This document shows, one piece after another, positions 1-9,182 of a stretch of 64,000 nucleotides of DNA; within the stretch, counting starts at the first letter, position 1, and the number at the start of each line of letters is the position of its first letter. The notes under the pieces are model-generated. The model was not told the DNA's origin, searched no databases, and saw only the letters and a program-made list of their open reading frames with translations. The stretch is from Imperialibacter sp040222385 (GTDB lineage: Bacteria > Bacteroidota > Bacteroidia > Cytophagales > Cyclobacteriaceae), in contig NZ_JAVKDF010000021.1 in assembly GCF_040222385.1 (NCBI RefSeq), positions 124,001 through 188,000 on the forward strand. The letters are read 5' to 3'. The position numbers and the translations under genes were made by a program.

Positions 1-521
1 AAATGAATGTCCGCAACAATCGTGAGTACGACGCAATCACCAAGGAGATTGAATTACAGCAGCTTGAAATACAAATTCTTGAAAAAAGGATCAAAGAGGC
101 TTACGTAAAGATCGATACCAAAAAAGAAGAAATTCAAGGAACGAAGGACGTTCTTAGCGAACGCAGCAAAGACCTTGAAAGCAAGAAAAAGGAGCTTGAC
201 GTCATCGTGAAAGAAAGCGAAGACGACGAAAAAGCCCTCAGCAAAAAGCGTGAAGCAGCGGCAGCTAAAATTGAAGAGCGATTGTTGAAGTCTTACGACA
301 AGACAAGGGCTAACGCCGTAAATGGCTTAGCTGTTGTTCCTGTACGCAGAGGTGCTTGTGGCGGGTGTTTCAATATTGTTCCTCCTCAAAGACAAGCTGA
401 CATCAGAGAGAAGAAAAAACTCATCGTATGTGAACACTGCGGTCGTATATTAGCAGGAGTTGATGACGAGATTGAAGAAGAAGACACAAAAGGTAAAACA
501 ACAAAACGGACGAGAAAGTAA
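1..521 (+). CDS. zinc-ribbon coiled-coil protein, 3' part
   Basis: This is the C-terminal part of a protein whose beginning lies before the window; the reading frame is open through base 1, so the ATG at base 3 is unlikely to be the true start. About 100 charged residues predict a long coiled-coil hairpin. A C4 zinc ribbon follows, with CGGC and CEHC knuckles about 27 residues apart, then an acidic/basic tail. This is the layout of the bacterial C4-type zinc-ribbon family (CT398-like hairpin plus zf-RING_7), usually near 250 residues. Its role is not settled; nucleic-acid or flagellar/secretion partners have been proposed for relatives. A strong hairpin terminator follows at 551-580. Confidence 0.85.
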   Translation, partial: MNVRNNREYDAITKEIELQQLEIQILEKRIKEAYVKIDTKKEEIQGTKDVLSERSKDLESKKKELDVIVKESEDDEKALSKKREAAAAKIEERLLKSYDKTRANAVNGLAVVPVRRGACGGCFNIVPPQRQADIREKKKLIVCEHCGRILAGVDDEIEEEDTKGKTTKRTRK

Positions 522-550
522 TTTCTTGGCATTCGTTTGTACCCCATATA

Positions 551-581
551 AACAGGTGAGCCTCAAGGCTCGCCTGTTTTT
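551..581 (+). terminator. rho-independent terminator after zinc-ribbon gene
   Basis: A 12-bp stem (AACAGGTGAGCC with GGCTCGCCTGTT, one G-T pair) closes on the loop TCAA and runs into TTTTTG. It lies 30 bp after the stop of the zinc-ribbon gene. It also overlaps the probable start and signal-peptide codons of the next gene, which is unusual. Confidence 0.8.
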
Positions 582-2019
582 GTTTGCGCTCCTGCCATTT
601 TTTCACACCTCTGCCATGCAAACAGACCTTGGATGGCAACCCTCCGTGGTAGCAACCCACGAACTAATTCTACAATACAGGCTCTCTGAGGCCAAGCCCC
701 TTCTGGCAACTCTCCCCAGCTCAGCAGAAAAAGCCTACCTCCTTAACCTCAGCGACTTTCTTCAGATGATCTACACTGAGGACGACAGCTTCTACGAAAA
801 CTACCTCAGCAATCTCCATGAGAGAAGAACATGGATTGAGGAACTATCGGACGGTGATGCAGGAAAAGCCTTCTATTTGGCAGACATGAAATTGCAGGAA
901 GCGCTATTTAAAATCAAATTTGGGGACTACCTGTCGGGACTTTACAGTTTGATGCAGGCCCACAACCAAATAGATGAGCTTCAAAACCGTGATGACAAAA
1001 TCCTCCCGTTCTTAAAGTCATCTGGTGTCATCAACATCCTCATTGGTCTCACGCCCGAAAAGTACGAATGGGCCATCCGGTTGATTGGTCTTCAGAGCGA
1101 TATCGCCAGGGGAATTGAACAACTCACTAGGCTTTCATCCAGTAACAGCCCGTTGGCTGACGAGGCCCTCATCATCCTTGGATACTTCTATGCCTACCCG
1201 CTTCATGAACCAGTCAAAGCAAGTGCCCTGTTTTCGCAAATCCTGGAAAAGCAACCCAATAGCACGCTTTCCCGATTTATGCTGGCCACTTCTCTCAACA
1301 AGGCGCACAAGGGCGAGCAGGCGTTGACCACCTTATCTAAAATCTCCGCAGATCAACAAAAAAAACTCGCTCCAGTATATTACCTTTTTGGCGACCTGTA
1401 TCTTGAAAAAATGGATATGGCAAAAGCCCGGGAGTACTACGCCATGTTCATCCAATCGTGTAATGGCGAGAGCTTCAAGAAAGATGCAATGAGCAAAATA
1501 GCCGCCTCCTATTACCTGGAAAACGACACACCCAGTGCAAATAGCTGGAGCGAAAAGGCTGCGAAAATGCAGCGAAGCACCACTGAACCAGACAGAAATG
1601 CGGATGTATTTCTAACAGAAATGAACCAATATCCGATCCCGCTGCTAAAGGCCAGACTTTTAACTGACGGAGGTTATTGGAAAGAAGCTCAGGGGCAACT
1701 GTCCGTTGCAAAACCATCGGAACTTGATGGAAAGTGGCTATGTGAATACTATTATCGCTTGGCGAGGCTCTATCATTTGCAAGGAGAAAATTTTGAAGCT
1801 ATCCCTCATTACCAACAGGCCTTGAAGCTCTCCGAACGGCAGCCGTGGTACATGGGTGCTAATGCTGCTTTACAGCTTGGGCTTATTATGAAGAATGCTG
1901 GGAAAGCCAAAGAAGCAAAATGGTATTTTGAAAAAGCAATGGCATTCGATAACCATCCTTACAAAGCCAGCATCGATTCGAGCGCTGAAAGGGAGCTAGC
2001 CCGGCTGACTTCAGATTAA
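556..2019 (+). CDS. secreted tetratricopeptide-repeat protein
   Basis: A protein of about 487 residues made largely of TPR-like helical pairs. The clearest repeats are in the C-terminal half (about residues 215-310 and 400-480), with typical Ala/Gly/Tyr spacing in segments such as YYRLARLYHLQGENFEAIPH. It probably acts as a protein-interaction scaffold in the envelope; no catalytic motif is visible. The frame is open from 460, but a GTG at 556 gives a plausible signal peptide (RLFLFALLPFFHTSA, cleavage near MQTDLG). The alternative ATG at 616 would remove that leader. The 3' end overlaps the convergent phosphatase gene by 9 bp. The start is uncertain, the TPR assignment is firm. Confidence 0.75.
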   Translation: MSLKARLFLFALLPFFHTSAMQTDLGWQPSVVATHELILQYRLSEAKPLLATLPSSAEKAYLLNLSDFLQMIYTEDDSFYENYLSNLHERRTWIEELSDGDAGKAFYLADMKLQEALFKIKFGDYLSGLYSLMQAHNQIDELQNRDDKILPFLKSSGVINILIGLTPEKYEWAIRLIGLQSDIARGIEQLTRLSSSNSPLADEALIILGYFYAYPLHEPVKASALFSQILEKQPNSTLSRFMLATSLNKAHKGEQALTTLSKISADQQKKLAPVYYLFGDLYLEKMDMAKAREYYAMFIQSCNGESFKKDAMSKIAASYYLENDTPSANSWSEKAAKMQRSTTEPDRNADVFLTEMNQYPIPLLKARLLTDGGYWKEAQGQLSVAKPSELDGKWLCEYYYRLARLYHLQGENFEAIPHYQQALKLSERQPWYMGANAALQLGLIMKNAGKAKEAKWYFEKAMAFDNHPYKASIDSSAERELARLTSD

Positions 2020-2634
2020 TTCAACACCTTCGAGGTGGCTGACATCGTTGGATGTGACCATCGAAAGCTGCCCCCCGGTGTAGTTGAAAACGTACAAACC
2101 AAGGTTTGAATGGCCAAAGCTCTCCATTAGCTGAAGCGGATAACCGAGCATCCAGCAAACGAGAATTCGAATAGCTCGTCCGTGCATACATATCAGCACT
2201 TTTTCTTCATCTGATTTGCTTAGAATATAATTCATAGCCATCTTCTGCCTTTCCATGACCTCAATCGGCGACTCTCCCCCATCTATCCGCTGATCAAGCT
2301 CACCTCGTTGCCATGCCTCAAGTGTGGTCAGGTAATGACTGTGGATGTCTGGTTCAAAAGCAAGTCCCTCTTTATTCCCCCAGCTAATCTCATCCAGTCC
2401 TTCAAGTTTCTCGTGGGGTATACCCTGATTAATAAATGATTCCACTGACTGATAGGTACGAATCAACGAAGACACGTATACCTTATTGAACTTTTCATCT
2501 TTGTAATGATTGAAAAACGCCCTGGCTTGCTCCTGTCCTGTTTGGTTCAGCGGGGCATTCACTCCTCGCCCCTGTACCTTCTTTTCCCTGTTAAACTGGG
2601 TTTCCCCATGCCTAACGATGTATAACTGCTTCAC
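2011..2634 (-). CDS. histidine phosphatase family protein
   Basis: A 207-residue member of the phosphoglycerate-mutase-like histidine phosphatase superfamily. The N-terminal IVRHGETQFN carries the RHG motif with the phospho-accepting His. The second catalytic His is in CMHGRAIRILV near residue 150, and the conserved GGES segment is near residue 120. Family members remove phosphate from sugar phosphates, nucleotides or cofactor precursors; the substrate cannot be told from sequence. Length is normal for the family. It is transcribed alone and converges on the TPR gene with a 9-bp overlap. The spacer to menF is about 140 bp. Confidence 0.88.
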   Translation of the reverse strand: MKQLYIVRHGETQFNREKKVQGRGVNAPLNQTGQEQARAFFNHYKDEKFNKVYVSSLIRTYQSVESFINQGIPHEKLEGLDEISWGNKEGLAFEPDIHSHYLTTLEAWQRGELDQRIDGGESPIEVMERQKMAMNYILSKSDEEKVLICMHGRAIRILVCWMLGYPLQLMESFGHSNLGLYVFNYTGGQLSMVTSNDVSHLEGVELI

Positions 2635-2773
2635 GCTCTAGTTGTCAAATGAGCCACAAAACTACGAGTAAAGAATAAATATGTCCTCCTATAAACATTT
2701 TAATTCAACAGGCTGTTTTGCGGGTAATTCATTCAGTGCTAAATTTCGACACCATTCATAAACGACCACTTTT

Positions 2774-3979
2774 TTGAAGGAGAAGAGCAGTACGGAAACA
2801 GAGATCAGAGAGCTTCACATCAAGGAGATCATTTCGGGAGCCATTAATGGAAAGAAATCGTTCGCTTTTTGGAAAAAACAAGGCCAGTCCCAACTCCTGG
2901 GTATCGTTGACCTGGGCGAACAACCATCAACCGACAAAGGAGATTTAGAAGAAGCAAGCCCTGGCTTTGTTGTAAGCCCCTTTCTGAACGAGGGGAGAAA
3001 AAAAAATATCAAAATCAATGCAGACCTAGTACTTATCCCCACCGACAATAATTCCTGTTTCCAGGCAAACCCGGCTGTTGGTGTAATTAATGAGTACACA
3101 GACTCATTTATCAAGGATTCATCTCAACCGCTAGGCCCAGCATCACTCGAATCGTACTTCCCAACCACGGGCAACACCGCCAATAGTGAAAAAGCCCAGT
3201 TTATAGACATTGTAAACAAAGCAAAGGAAAACATAAAAGCGGAAGTATTTCATAAAGTGGTTCCTTCTCGATTTTCCGAGGTTTACTACCCTACAGGCTG
3301 GGACTTTATATCCGCCTTTGAAAGGCTTCACCAGCTATACCCCAACGCCTTCGTCTATATTTTCGGCATTCCCGGTGTTGGCATATGGATGGGAGCGACT
3401 CCGGAGCTTTTGCTCAGCATAGTAGATGGCAGGTGGTTCAAGAGTGTGGCTTTAGCCGGCACTCAAAAAATTCCCGAGTCAGGCGATCTTTCCCAGGTAG
3501 CCTGGACCCAAAAGGAAATTGAAGAACAAGCCTTGGTTTGCCGATACATTATCAACTGCTTTAAAAAAATACGATTAAGGGAGTATGAAGAAAAGGGCCC
3601 CAAGTCTGTGAAGGCAGGTAATCTGGCCCACCTGAAAACAGAGTTCTACGTGGATATGGCGGCCGTCAATTTCCCGCAGTTAGGTAGCGTGATGCTGGAT
3701 TTACTCCACCCCACCTCGGCAGTTTGTGGCATGCCACTGGAGCCATCGTTGCAATTCCTTAAGGAGTTTGAAGGCTTCGACAGGGAATTTTACACGGGCT
3801 ATCTGGGTCCCGTAAATATGCAAGGCAGCACCCAGCTTTATGTTAACTTGCGATCCATGAAACTACTTTCAGATAGGGCCAGGTTATTTGCGGGAGCTGG
3901 AGTTACCGAAGATTCGATAGCAGAGAAAGAATTTGAAGAAACCGAACTGAAACTCCAAACGCTGATGTGCCTGTTCTAG
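2774..3979 (+). CDS. menF: isochorismate synthase
   Basis: This enzyme converts chorismate to isochorismate, the first committed step of menaquinone synthesis. The 401-residue protein has the chorismate-binding fold with family landmarks: GATPELLL, the AGTQ segment, LHPTSAVCGMP, FYTGYLGP and the C-terminal AGAGVTEDS. The start is a TTG at 2774: an in-frame TAA lies at 2759 and no ATG occurs in frame before the conserved region. It opens a tight cluster, with 9 bp to menD and 1 bp between menD and menB, so co-transcription is very likely. The TTG start may hold translation low. Confidence 0.93.
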   Translation: MKEKSSTETEIRELHIKEIISGAINGKKSFAFWKKQGQSQLLGIVDLGEQPSTDKGDLEEASPGFVVSPFLNEGRKKNIKINADLVLIPTDNNSCFQANPAVGVINEYTDSFIKDSSQPLGPASLESYFPTTGNTANSEKAQFIDIVNKAKENIKAEVFHKVVPSRFSEVYYPTGWDFISAFERLHQLYPNAFVYIFGIPGVGIWMGATPELLLSIVDGRWFKSVALAGTQKIPESGDLSQVAWTQKEIEEQALVCRYIINCFKKIRLREYEEKGPKSVKAGNLAHLKTEFYVDMAAVNFPQLGSVMLDLLHPTSAVCGMPLEPSLQFLKEFEGFDREFYTGYLGPVNMQGSTQLYVNLRSMKLLSDRARLFAGAGVTEDSIAEKEFEETELKLQTLMCLF

Positions 3980-3988
3980 CCAGCAAAA

Positions 3989-5674
3989 ATGGTAATCAAA
4001 GCAATCAACGATATAGCCAGTATTTGTTACCTGAAAGGACTACGCAATGTGGTACTTTCGCCGGGATCTCGTTGTGCACCACTTACACTGGCCTTCAATA
4101 GGCACGGTGACTTCAACATCTACACAATTCCCGATGAAAGGGCAGCAGCCTTTATTGCATTGGGCATGGCTGAGCGGACAGAAACTCCGACAATACTTAT
4201 TTGCACATCAGGTACTGCCGTTCTCAATTATGCCCCGGCAGTCACTGAGGCTTACTACCGAAACGTCCCCATGCTGGTATTAACAGCCGACCGGCCACCA
4301 GAATGGCTTGAACAATGGGATGGCCAAACAATCAATCAGAAGGCAATATTTGAGCCTCATATAAAAAAGTCTTTCAGCTTTCCCGACAGTTTCGAACATA
4401 AGGATGCCTTATGGTTCTCACATCGGTTGGTGAACGAGGCCATCAACTGTTCCAGGTCGCTCGGGAATGGCCCGGTGCATATTAATGTACCTTTGAGGGA
4501 GCCTTTCTACCCGGAAAAAGGTGAAAAACTGGTCTTTGATAAGGCGATTAAGCTCATCGACGAACCGGCGTTTGAAAGCTCTCCAGGCAAAAACACACTT
4601 TTGCGGCTCTCAGAAGAACTGAGTCAGTATGCGAAAATTGTTATTGTCGTTGGGCAGCACAAGCCCGACAAGTCGCTTATCGACGCTCTTTCGATTATAT
4701 CGCTTAAGCTCAATATTCCTGTCGTGGCCGACATCATTGCCAACCTGCATGGCTTTGCGGGTACTATCAGGCATTCGGATGCCTTTTTACCAAAAGCCCC
4801 TGCTAGTTTAAAGCCTGACCTTCTGATCACTTTAGGGCAGTCGGTGATCAGCAAGAACCTCAAACTGTTTCTCAGGCAGCACCGGGCCAGCTCCCACTGG
4901 CATATTGCCCAGGCTGGCGACATTCCAGATCCGATGCAATCATTGACAAGAATTGTCAGAATGAGTCCGCCTAACTTCTTCAAATATCTTGTTGATTCGG
5001 ACATTGCGCCAAAATCTCCTGAGTTCATAGAAAGCTGGCGAAGCTTTGACGAGAAAGTAAAGGAGAATTTCAACAGCATTTTTGCTAACCAACCTTTCAA
5101 CGAATTTCAAGCGGTATATAGGTTCATCAAAAGCATTTCGGGAGAAGCTAAATTGCACCTTGCCAATAGCATGGCCGTGAGATATGCCAATTTTGTAGGC
5201 CTCAGCTCACAGCAAAACAACATTTCGGTGCATGCAAACAGAGGGACCAGCGGCATAGACGGCAGCTCCAGCACGGCTGTTGGCATTACCCTTACCTCTG
5301 CCGTCCCCAATTATCTAATTACCGGGGATGTGTCTTTCTTCTACGATATCAATGCCTTTTGGCACAATTACCTGCCGACCAATTTCAAGATCTTGTTGCT
5401 TAACAACCATGGGGGCGGAATTTTCCGGCTTATCCCCGGCCCGGCCCAGCAGCCAGAGCTTGAAGAACTTTTTGAAACGCAACAATCGAGAACTGCCGTA
5501 AGAATGGCAGAGGAATTTGGTTTTAGCTACTTCAAAAGCGTCGGCGAGCAAGATTTCAATAGCCAGCTGATCTCATTTATGGAAGATGAAAATCGGGCTA
5601 TCTTTGAAGTAGAAACAGACAAGACAAATAATCAGTTGTTCTTTAATCATTTCAAATCTCATATAAACACCTGA
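3989..5674 (+). CDS. menD: 2-succinyl-5-enolpyruvyl-6-hydroxy-3-cyclohexene-1-carboxylate synthase
   Basis: A thiamine-diphosphate enzyme joining isochorismate and 2-oxoglutarate to make SEPHCHC in menaquinone synthesis. At 561 residues the length is typical. N-terminal landmarks are LSPGSRCAPLTLAF and the catalytic Glu region IPDERAAAFIALGMAE. CTSGTAVLNYAPAVTEAYY and LTADRPPEW follow. The C-terminal ThDP/Mg site is ITGDVSFFYDINAF with NNHGGGIF. It lies 9 bp after menF and ends 1 bp before menB, so the three form one operon. Confidence in the call is very high. Confidence 0.96.
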   Translation: MVIKAINDIASICYLKGLRNVVLSPGSRCAPLTLAFNRHGDFNIYTIPDERAAAFIALGMAERTETPTILICTSGTAVLNYAPAVTEAYYRNVPMLVLTADRPPEWLEQWDGQTINQKAIFEPHIKKSFSFPDSFEHKDALWFSHRLVNEAINCSRSLGNGPVHINVPLREPFYPEKGEKLVFDKAIKLIDEPAFESSPGKNTLLRLSEELSQYAKIVIVVGQHKPDKSLIDALSIISLKLNIPVVADIIANLHGFAGTIRHSDAFLPKAPASLKPDLLITLGQSVISKNLKLFLRQHRASSHWHIAQAGDIPDPMQSLTRIVRMSPPNFFKYLVDSDIAPKSPEFIESWRSFDEKVKENFNSIFANQPFNEFQAVYRFIKSISGEAKLHLANSMAVRYANFVGLSSQQNNISVHANRGTSGIDGSSSTAVGITLTSAVPNYLITGDVSFFYDINAFWHNYLPTNFKILLLNNHGGGIFRLIPGPAQQPELEELFETQQSRTAVRMAEEFGFSYFKSVGEQDFNSQLISFMEDENRAIFEVETDKTNNQLFFNHFKSHINT

Positions 5675-5675
5675 T

Positions 5676-6500
5676 ATGGCATCAAAATTTGAATGGCAAA
5701 CAATAAAGGAGTACGAAGACATTCGCTTCGAATTCCTGGAAGGAATAGCCAAAATAACCATCAATCGCCCAGAGGTGCGCAACGCATTCAGACCTCAGAC
5801 TGTCAATGAAATGTCGGAGGCGATGGACTACTGCCGGGAAGACCCGGACGTTTACGTGGTTGTGCTAACCGGAGAAGGCGACAAGGCATTTTGTAGCGGT
5901 GGCGATCAAAATGTCAAAGGCATTGGCGGATATGTGGGCAAGGATGGGGTCCCCCGACTGAATGTGCTTGACCTGCAAAAGAAAATACGGTCACTGCCCA
6001 AGCCTGTGGTAGCTATGGTCAATGGCTTCGCCATTGGTGGTGGCCATGTGCTTCACGTGGTGTGCGACTTGACGATTGCTTCAGAAAACGCCATTTTCGG
6101 GCAAACAGGCCCCAAAGTGGGAAGTTTCGATGCTGGCTTTGGTTCGAGCTACCTGGCTCGCCATGTAGGGCAAAAGAAGGCCCGTGAAATCTGGTTTCTT
6201 TGTCAGCAATACAGCGCCAAAGAAGCTGAAGACATGGGCATGGTCAACAAAGTTGTGCCGCTGGATCAGCTGGAGGAGACTACAGTGGAATGGTGCAGGA
6301 TCATGATGCAGCGCAGTCCTATGGCTTTGAGAATGATCAAAATGGGTCTCAACGCTGAACTGGATGGGCAGGCTGGTATTCAGGAACTGGCAGGCAATGC
6401 AACTTTGCTCTATTATTTTACTGAGGAAGCCCAGGAAGGAAAAAATGCCTTTCTCGAAAAGAGAGCACCTGACTTCAAGAAATTTCCAAAATTTCCCTAA
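5676..6500 (+). CDS. menB: 1,4-dihydroxy-2-naphthoyl-CoA synthase
   Basis: A crotonase-fold enzyme that cyclises o-succinylbenzoyl-CoA to DHNA-CoA in menaquinone synthesis. The 274-residue protein shows the MenB hallmarks: FCSGGDQNVKG, the oxyanion-hole region NGFAIGGGHVLHVVCDLTIA, the active-site segment GQTGPKVGSFDAGFGSSYLA, and a C-terminal NAFLEKRAPDF tail. It follows menD with one base between them and ends the forward part of the cluster. A bidirectional terminator (6505-6530) separates it from the convergent fecR gene. Confidence 0.97.
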   Translation: MASKFEWQTIKEYEDIRFEFLEGIAKITINRPEVRNAFRPQTVNEMSEAMDYCREDPDVYVVVLTGEGDKAFCSGGDQNVKGIGGYVGKDGVPRLNVLDLQKKIRSLPKPVVAMVNGFAIGGGHVLHVVCDLTIASENAIFGQTGPKVGSFDAGFGSSYLARHVGQKKAREIWFLCQQYSAKEAEDMGMVNKVVPLDQLEETTVEWCRIMMQRSPMALRMIKMGLNAELDGQAGIQELAGNATLLYYFTEEAQEGKNAFLEKRAPDFKKFPKFP

Positions 6501-6504
6501 ACGA

Positions 6505-6531
6505 AAAAAGGGTGCGAACGCACCCTTTTTT
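6505..6531. terminator. bidirectional terminator between menB and fecR
   Basis: Perfect 11-bp stem AAAAAGGGTGC / GCACCCTTTTT with a GAAC tetraloop. It gives a U-run on either strand and serves both convergent transcripts. Confidence 0.9.
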
Positions 6532-6550
6532 ATTCTCAACTGAACAAAGC

Positions 6551-7555
6551 CTATCTACAGGCTTTTCCGTCTATTTCATATTTGCTTTTAGAACCAGTCA
6601 CTTCAAAAGAAAACGTCTGGCTGATTACTTCCATCACCTCGTTGATTGGTTTACCATCAAAAGTAGCAGTCAATCGGCAATCACCAATATCCTTATTTGC
6701 CAGCCTGATATCAGCTTTGTAAACTTCGTTGAGCGTACTCACTACCTCCTTCATGCTTGTCTGCTTAAACACCATCTTATTGGTCTTCCATGCCAGGTAG
6801 TTTTGGTTCATGTTCTTCGACTTCGACACGCCCTGACCTTCCCTTCTAACCACACCTGTTTCGCCCGGAAACAGTTCGACCTTTACCGGCCTCTCGGCTA
6901 CATTAGGCTGTGGTTTCTTAGTCAGGCTCACTACGCCCGTTTCAACAATCACCTCCGAATACTTCGCTTCTCTTTCGGTTTTCACCTGAAAAGATGTACC
7001 TACAACAGTTACCAGCGCCTCTACAGTTTCCACTTTGAAAGCATGGTCAGGATCAGGCGTTATGTCAAAAAATGCTTTCCCATTGAATACCACTCTTCTT
7101 TCATCTGCAAATTGAGTGGGGTAACTAAGCAATGACATCTCGCTCATAGCAACCACAGACCCATCAGACAGCTTAACATCCTTAGACTCACCAGCATCGG
7201 TTTCTACTACCACCCATCCGTCAACGGTTATTTCGTCACTGGTGTTAGCACCGCTACCCACAAAAAGAAAGTATCCTATACCCAGCAGCACAACAATAGA
7301 TGCTGCTACAGCCCATATCTTCCCGGAGAAGCCGCTAGCTGGCTCTCTTACCTGAGCAAAATTCTTTTGGGTGGAAATTCTCCCCATAACGGAGCCCCTT
7401 GCCTTCTCAACATCAAAGGACTTTACATCGGTAGCAGACCATGCTTCTGAGAACGAAAGAAACTCCTCTTGATTTTCGTTTCTCCATTCTTCAACTTGCT
7501 GCTGCTCTTCTAAACTGGCATTACCTGAGAGGTATTTAGCCAACAATTCTATCAT
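6551..7555 (-). CDS. FecR-family anti-sigma factor
   Basis: A 334-residue inner-membrane anti-sigma regulator of the Bacteroidota FecR type. The N-terminal ~85 residues are cytoplasmic and start with the typical MIELLAKYLSGNASLEEQQQ stretch. One membrane helix follows (IWAVAASIVVLLGIGYFLFV, about residues 81-100). Then comes the periplasmic FecR domain with DGSVVAMSEMSLLSYP and GKAFFDI, and a DUF4974-like C-terminal domain. It is the third gene of the ECF cassette (sigma, STN protein, FecR). This order departs from the common sigma-fecR-susC order. It should hold the sigma factor inactive until its periplasmic part receives a signal from an STN domain. Confidence 0.93.
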   Translation of the reverse strand: MIELLAKYLSGNASLEEQQQVEEWRNENQEEFLSFSEAWSATDVKSFDVEKARGSVMGRISTQKNFAQVREPASGFSGKIWAVAASIVVLLGIGYFLFVGSGANTSDEITVDGWVVVETDAGESKDVKLSDGSVVAMSEMSLLSYPTQFADERRVVFNGKAFFDITPDPDHAFKVETVEALVTVVGTSFQVKTEREAKYSEVIVETGVVSLTKKPQPNVAERPVKVELFPGETGVVRREGQGVSKSKNMNQNYLAWKTNKMVFKQTSMKEVVSTLNEVYKADIRLANKDIGDCRLTATFDGKPINEVMEVISQTFSFEVTGSKSKYEIDGKACR

Positions 7556-7650
7556 TTTCGACCTATTAGAAATATCTAGTCTTGTAACACTATCTGCTTA
7601 CCCGACCCTTATTCAATAATACAACAAAGGTGCAAAGATACACAGAAAAC

Positions 7651-9090
7651 TTATTTGCGAGGTCGGGTTTCGGGCTCATATTCAATCGGCAGACTTTCCG
7701 CCAACCTTTCCCATGACCAGTACCCCAAAGTTGTAACGGCCAATGGGTCGTAAATAAATCCTCGTCTATCTACCGACACCGTTGGAATGTTCAACTGCAA
7801 GTAGGACACCTGCCTGCTCCCTCCTGACTCTCCAGCCATCCTGTAATTAAGTCCTGCCGGTGAGGCCAGGTTATTACTAAGAAGCTTCTGCTTTTCCTCA
7901 AGGTACGACATTGGCTCTGTTTCCCGAAGGTACATTACCTGGAGGTAGTCCTTGAACGACAACTTTTTCTCATATGAATGTGATCCATTTTTCAGTATGC
8001 TATTGATAGTAACCTCGTAAAATGGCACAGGACCGGAAGTCGGCAAATCGTATACTTTATAAACAAGAAACCCTTCTTTTCGCAACCTGTTAGCCGTTAG
8101 GGATCGGATAAAGTGTTCTAGCGAACCACGGTAGGCTCGCAAACGGTTCTTGTTCCACCGCTTTAGCTCTCCCTCGTCGGAAGGGGTCAGCTCTTCAAAC
8201 CTGGATTTTCCTACATACCTCGTCGTTCCTCCCCGTTGCTCAAACAACTCCAGCACATAGTAAATCCTATAACCCAGGGCCCAGTTCTCTATGATCAATG
8301 GCTCACTGGCGTAGCCTATGAGCAGGTCGTCGTTTCCGTAGTATTGAAAGTCCAGCACATGGTCGTTTGTTATCACACAGCGGGAAGCATTAGGTGTAGA
8401 GCCTAGAAAGGCTGTTTGAAAAGCTCGCAAGTGCCTCTCCCAGCTTTTGTCTCTGGTGGAGATAACCTCAATACTTTCAAGTTGACCCAGCTTCGAAATC
8501 AAAGCTATCCGCAGCGCAATGTCGGTAGTGTCCTGAATGTTGATTTTCTTTACTCCCAGTTGATAGGCCACATGTGAAAAAGTGACCTCATAGGTACCCA
8601 AAGGCAGATGGTCAATACTAAAAAAGCCATTCTGATCAGTGCCGTCTCCCAACATTGACTTTGCAACAAAAACATTCACCCCTTCAATAGGAACGCCGGT
8701 GGCGTCGTCGGTTACCGTACCAAAAAGCATCACATGCTCCTTAAACTTGGCCTCCTCAACAGTCACCTGAGGCTTGAATATAATGACCTGATCGCCGATG
8801 AGCTTATATTCCAGGCCAGTGCCGGTAAGAAGCTTGCTCAGCACATACTTGACTGACTTATTGGACTCAGCTAATGTGAATTTCTGTTTGATGGGTACGA
8901 TATCAGCGTTGTAAGAGAAAAAAATACCAGAAACCTCCGACACCCTGATAATTGCAGAGTCCAGATTTACCTCCCAAACCTGAACGTCAATTACCCTGTC
9001 CAACACAGACTTCTGACTTTGCGCACTCACAGTACAGCAATAGCCTAACAGCAGTATTGAAAACAAAAAATGAAATCTATGCGATTTCAT
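7651..9090 (-). CDS. STN and carboxypeptidase-regulatory-like domain protein without a TonB barrel
   Basis: A secreted 479-residue protein with signal peptide FLFSILLLGYCCTVSAQ. An STN domain spans about residues 38-108 (INFFSYN-like core GIFFSYNADIVPIKQKFTL), the module that touches FecR in TonB-dependent transducers. A carboxypeptidase-regulatory-like beta-sandwich follows at about 118-205 (LFGTVTDDATGVPIEGVNVF, LPLGTYEVTFSHVAY). The remaining ~270 residues belong to a Bacteroidota family of unknown function (WERHLRAFQTAFLGSTPNAS, SEPLIIENWALGYRIYY, RAYRGSLEHFIRSL). There is no room for plug and 22-strand barrel, so it is not a transporter. It lies 92 bp after the sigma gene and 95 bp before fecR, suggesting it is the upstream signal partner of FecR. 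Confidence 0.8.
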   Translation of the reverse strand: MKSHRFHFLFSILLLGYCCTVSAQSQKSVLDRVIDVQVWEVNLDSAIIRVSEVSGIFFSYNADIVPIKQKFTLAESNKSVKYVLSKLLTGTGLEYKLIGDQVIIFKPQVTVEEAKFKEHVMLFGTVTDDATGVPIEGVNVFVAKSMLGDGTDQNGFFSIDHLPLGTYEVTFSHVAYQLGVKKINIQDTTDIALRIALISKLGQLESIEVISTRDKSWERHLRAFQTAFLGSTPNASRCVITNDHVLDFQYYGNDDLLIGYASEPLIIENWALGYRIYYVLELFEQRGGTTRYVGKSRFEELTPSDEGELKRWNKNRLRAYRGSLEHFIRSLTANRLRKEGFLVYKVYDLPTSGPVPFYEVTINSILKNGSHSYEKKLSFKDYLQVMYLRETEPMSYLEEKQKLLSNNLASPAGLNYRMAGESGGSRQVSYLQLNIPTVSVDRRGFIYDPLAVTTLGYWSWERLAESLPIEYEPETRPRK

Positions 9091-9182
9091 ATGTGCATGC
9101 GGTTCATTAGCAGTGGATCAAGCTATGTATCAATAGCTTCCTAAGTTCTGAAATTTGGCGGGCTAATTCAAAAAAACAACTG

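Noticed and set aside
6512..7135. 207-codon plus-strand frame opposite fecR
   Set aside because: It lies entirely antisense to the well-supported FecR gene and has no family features.
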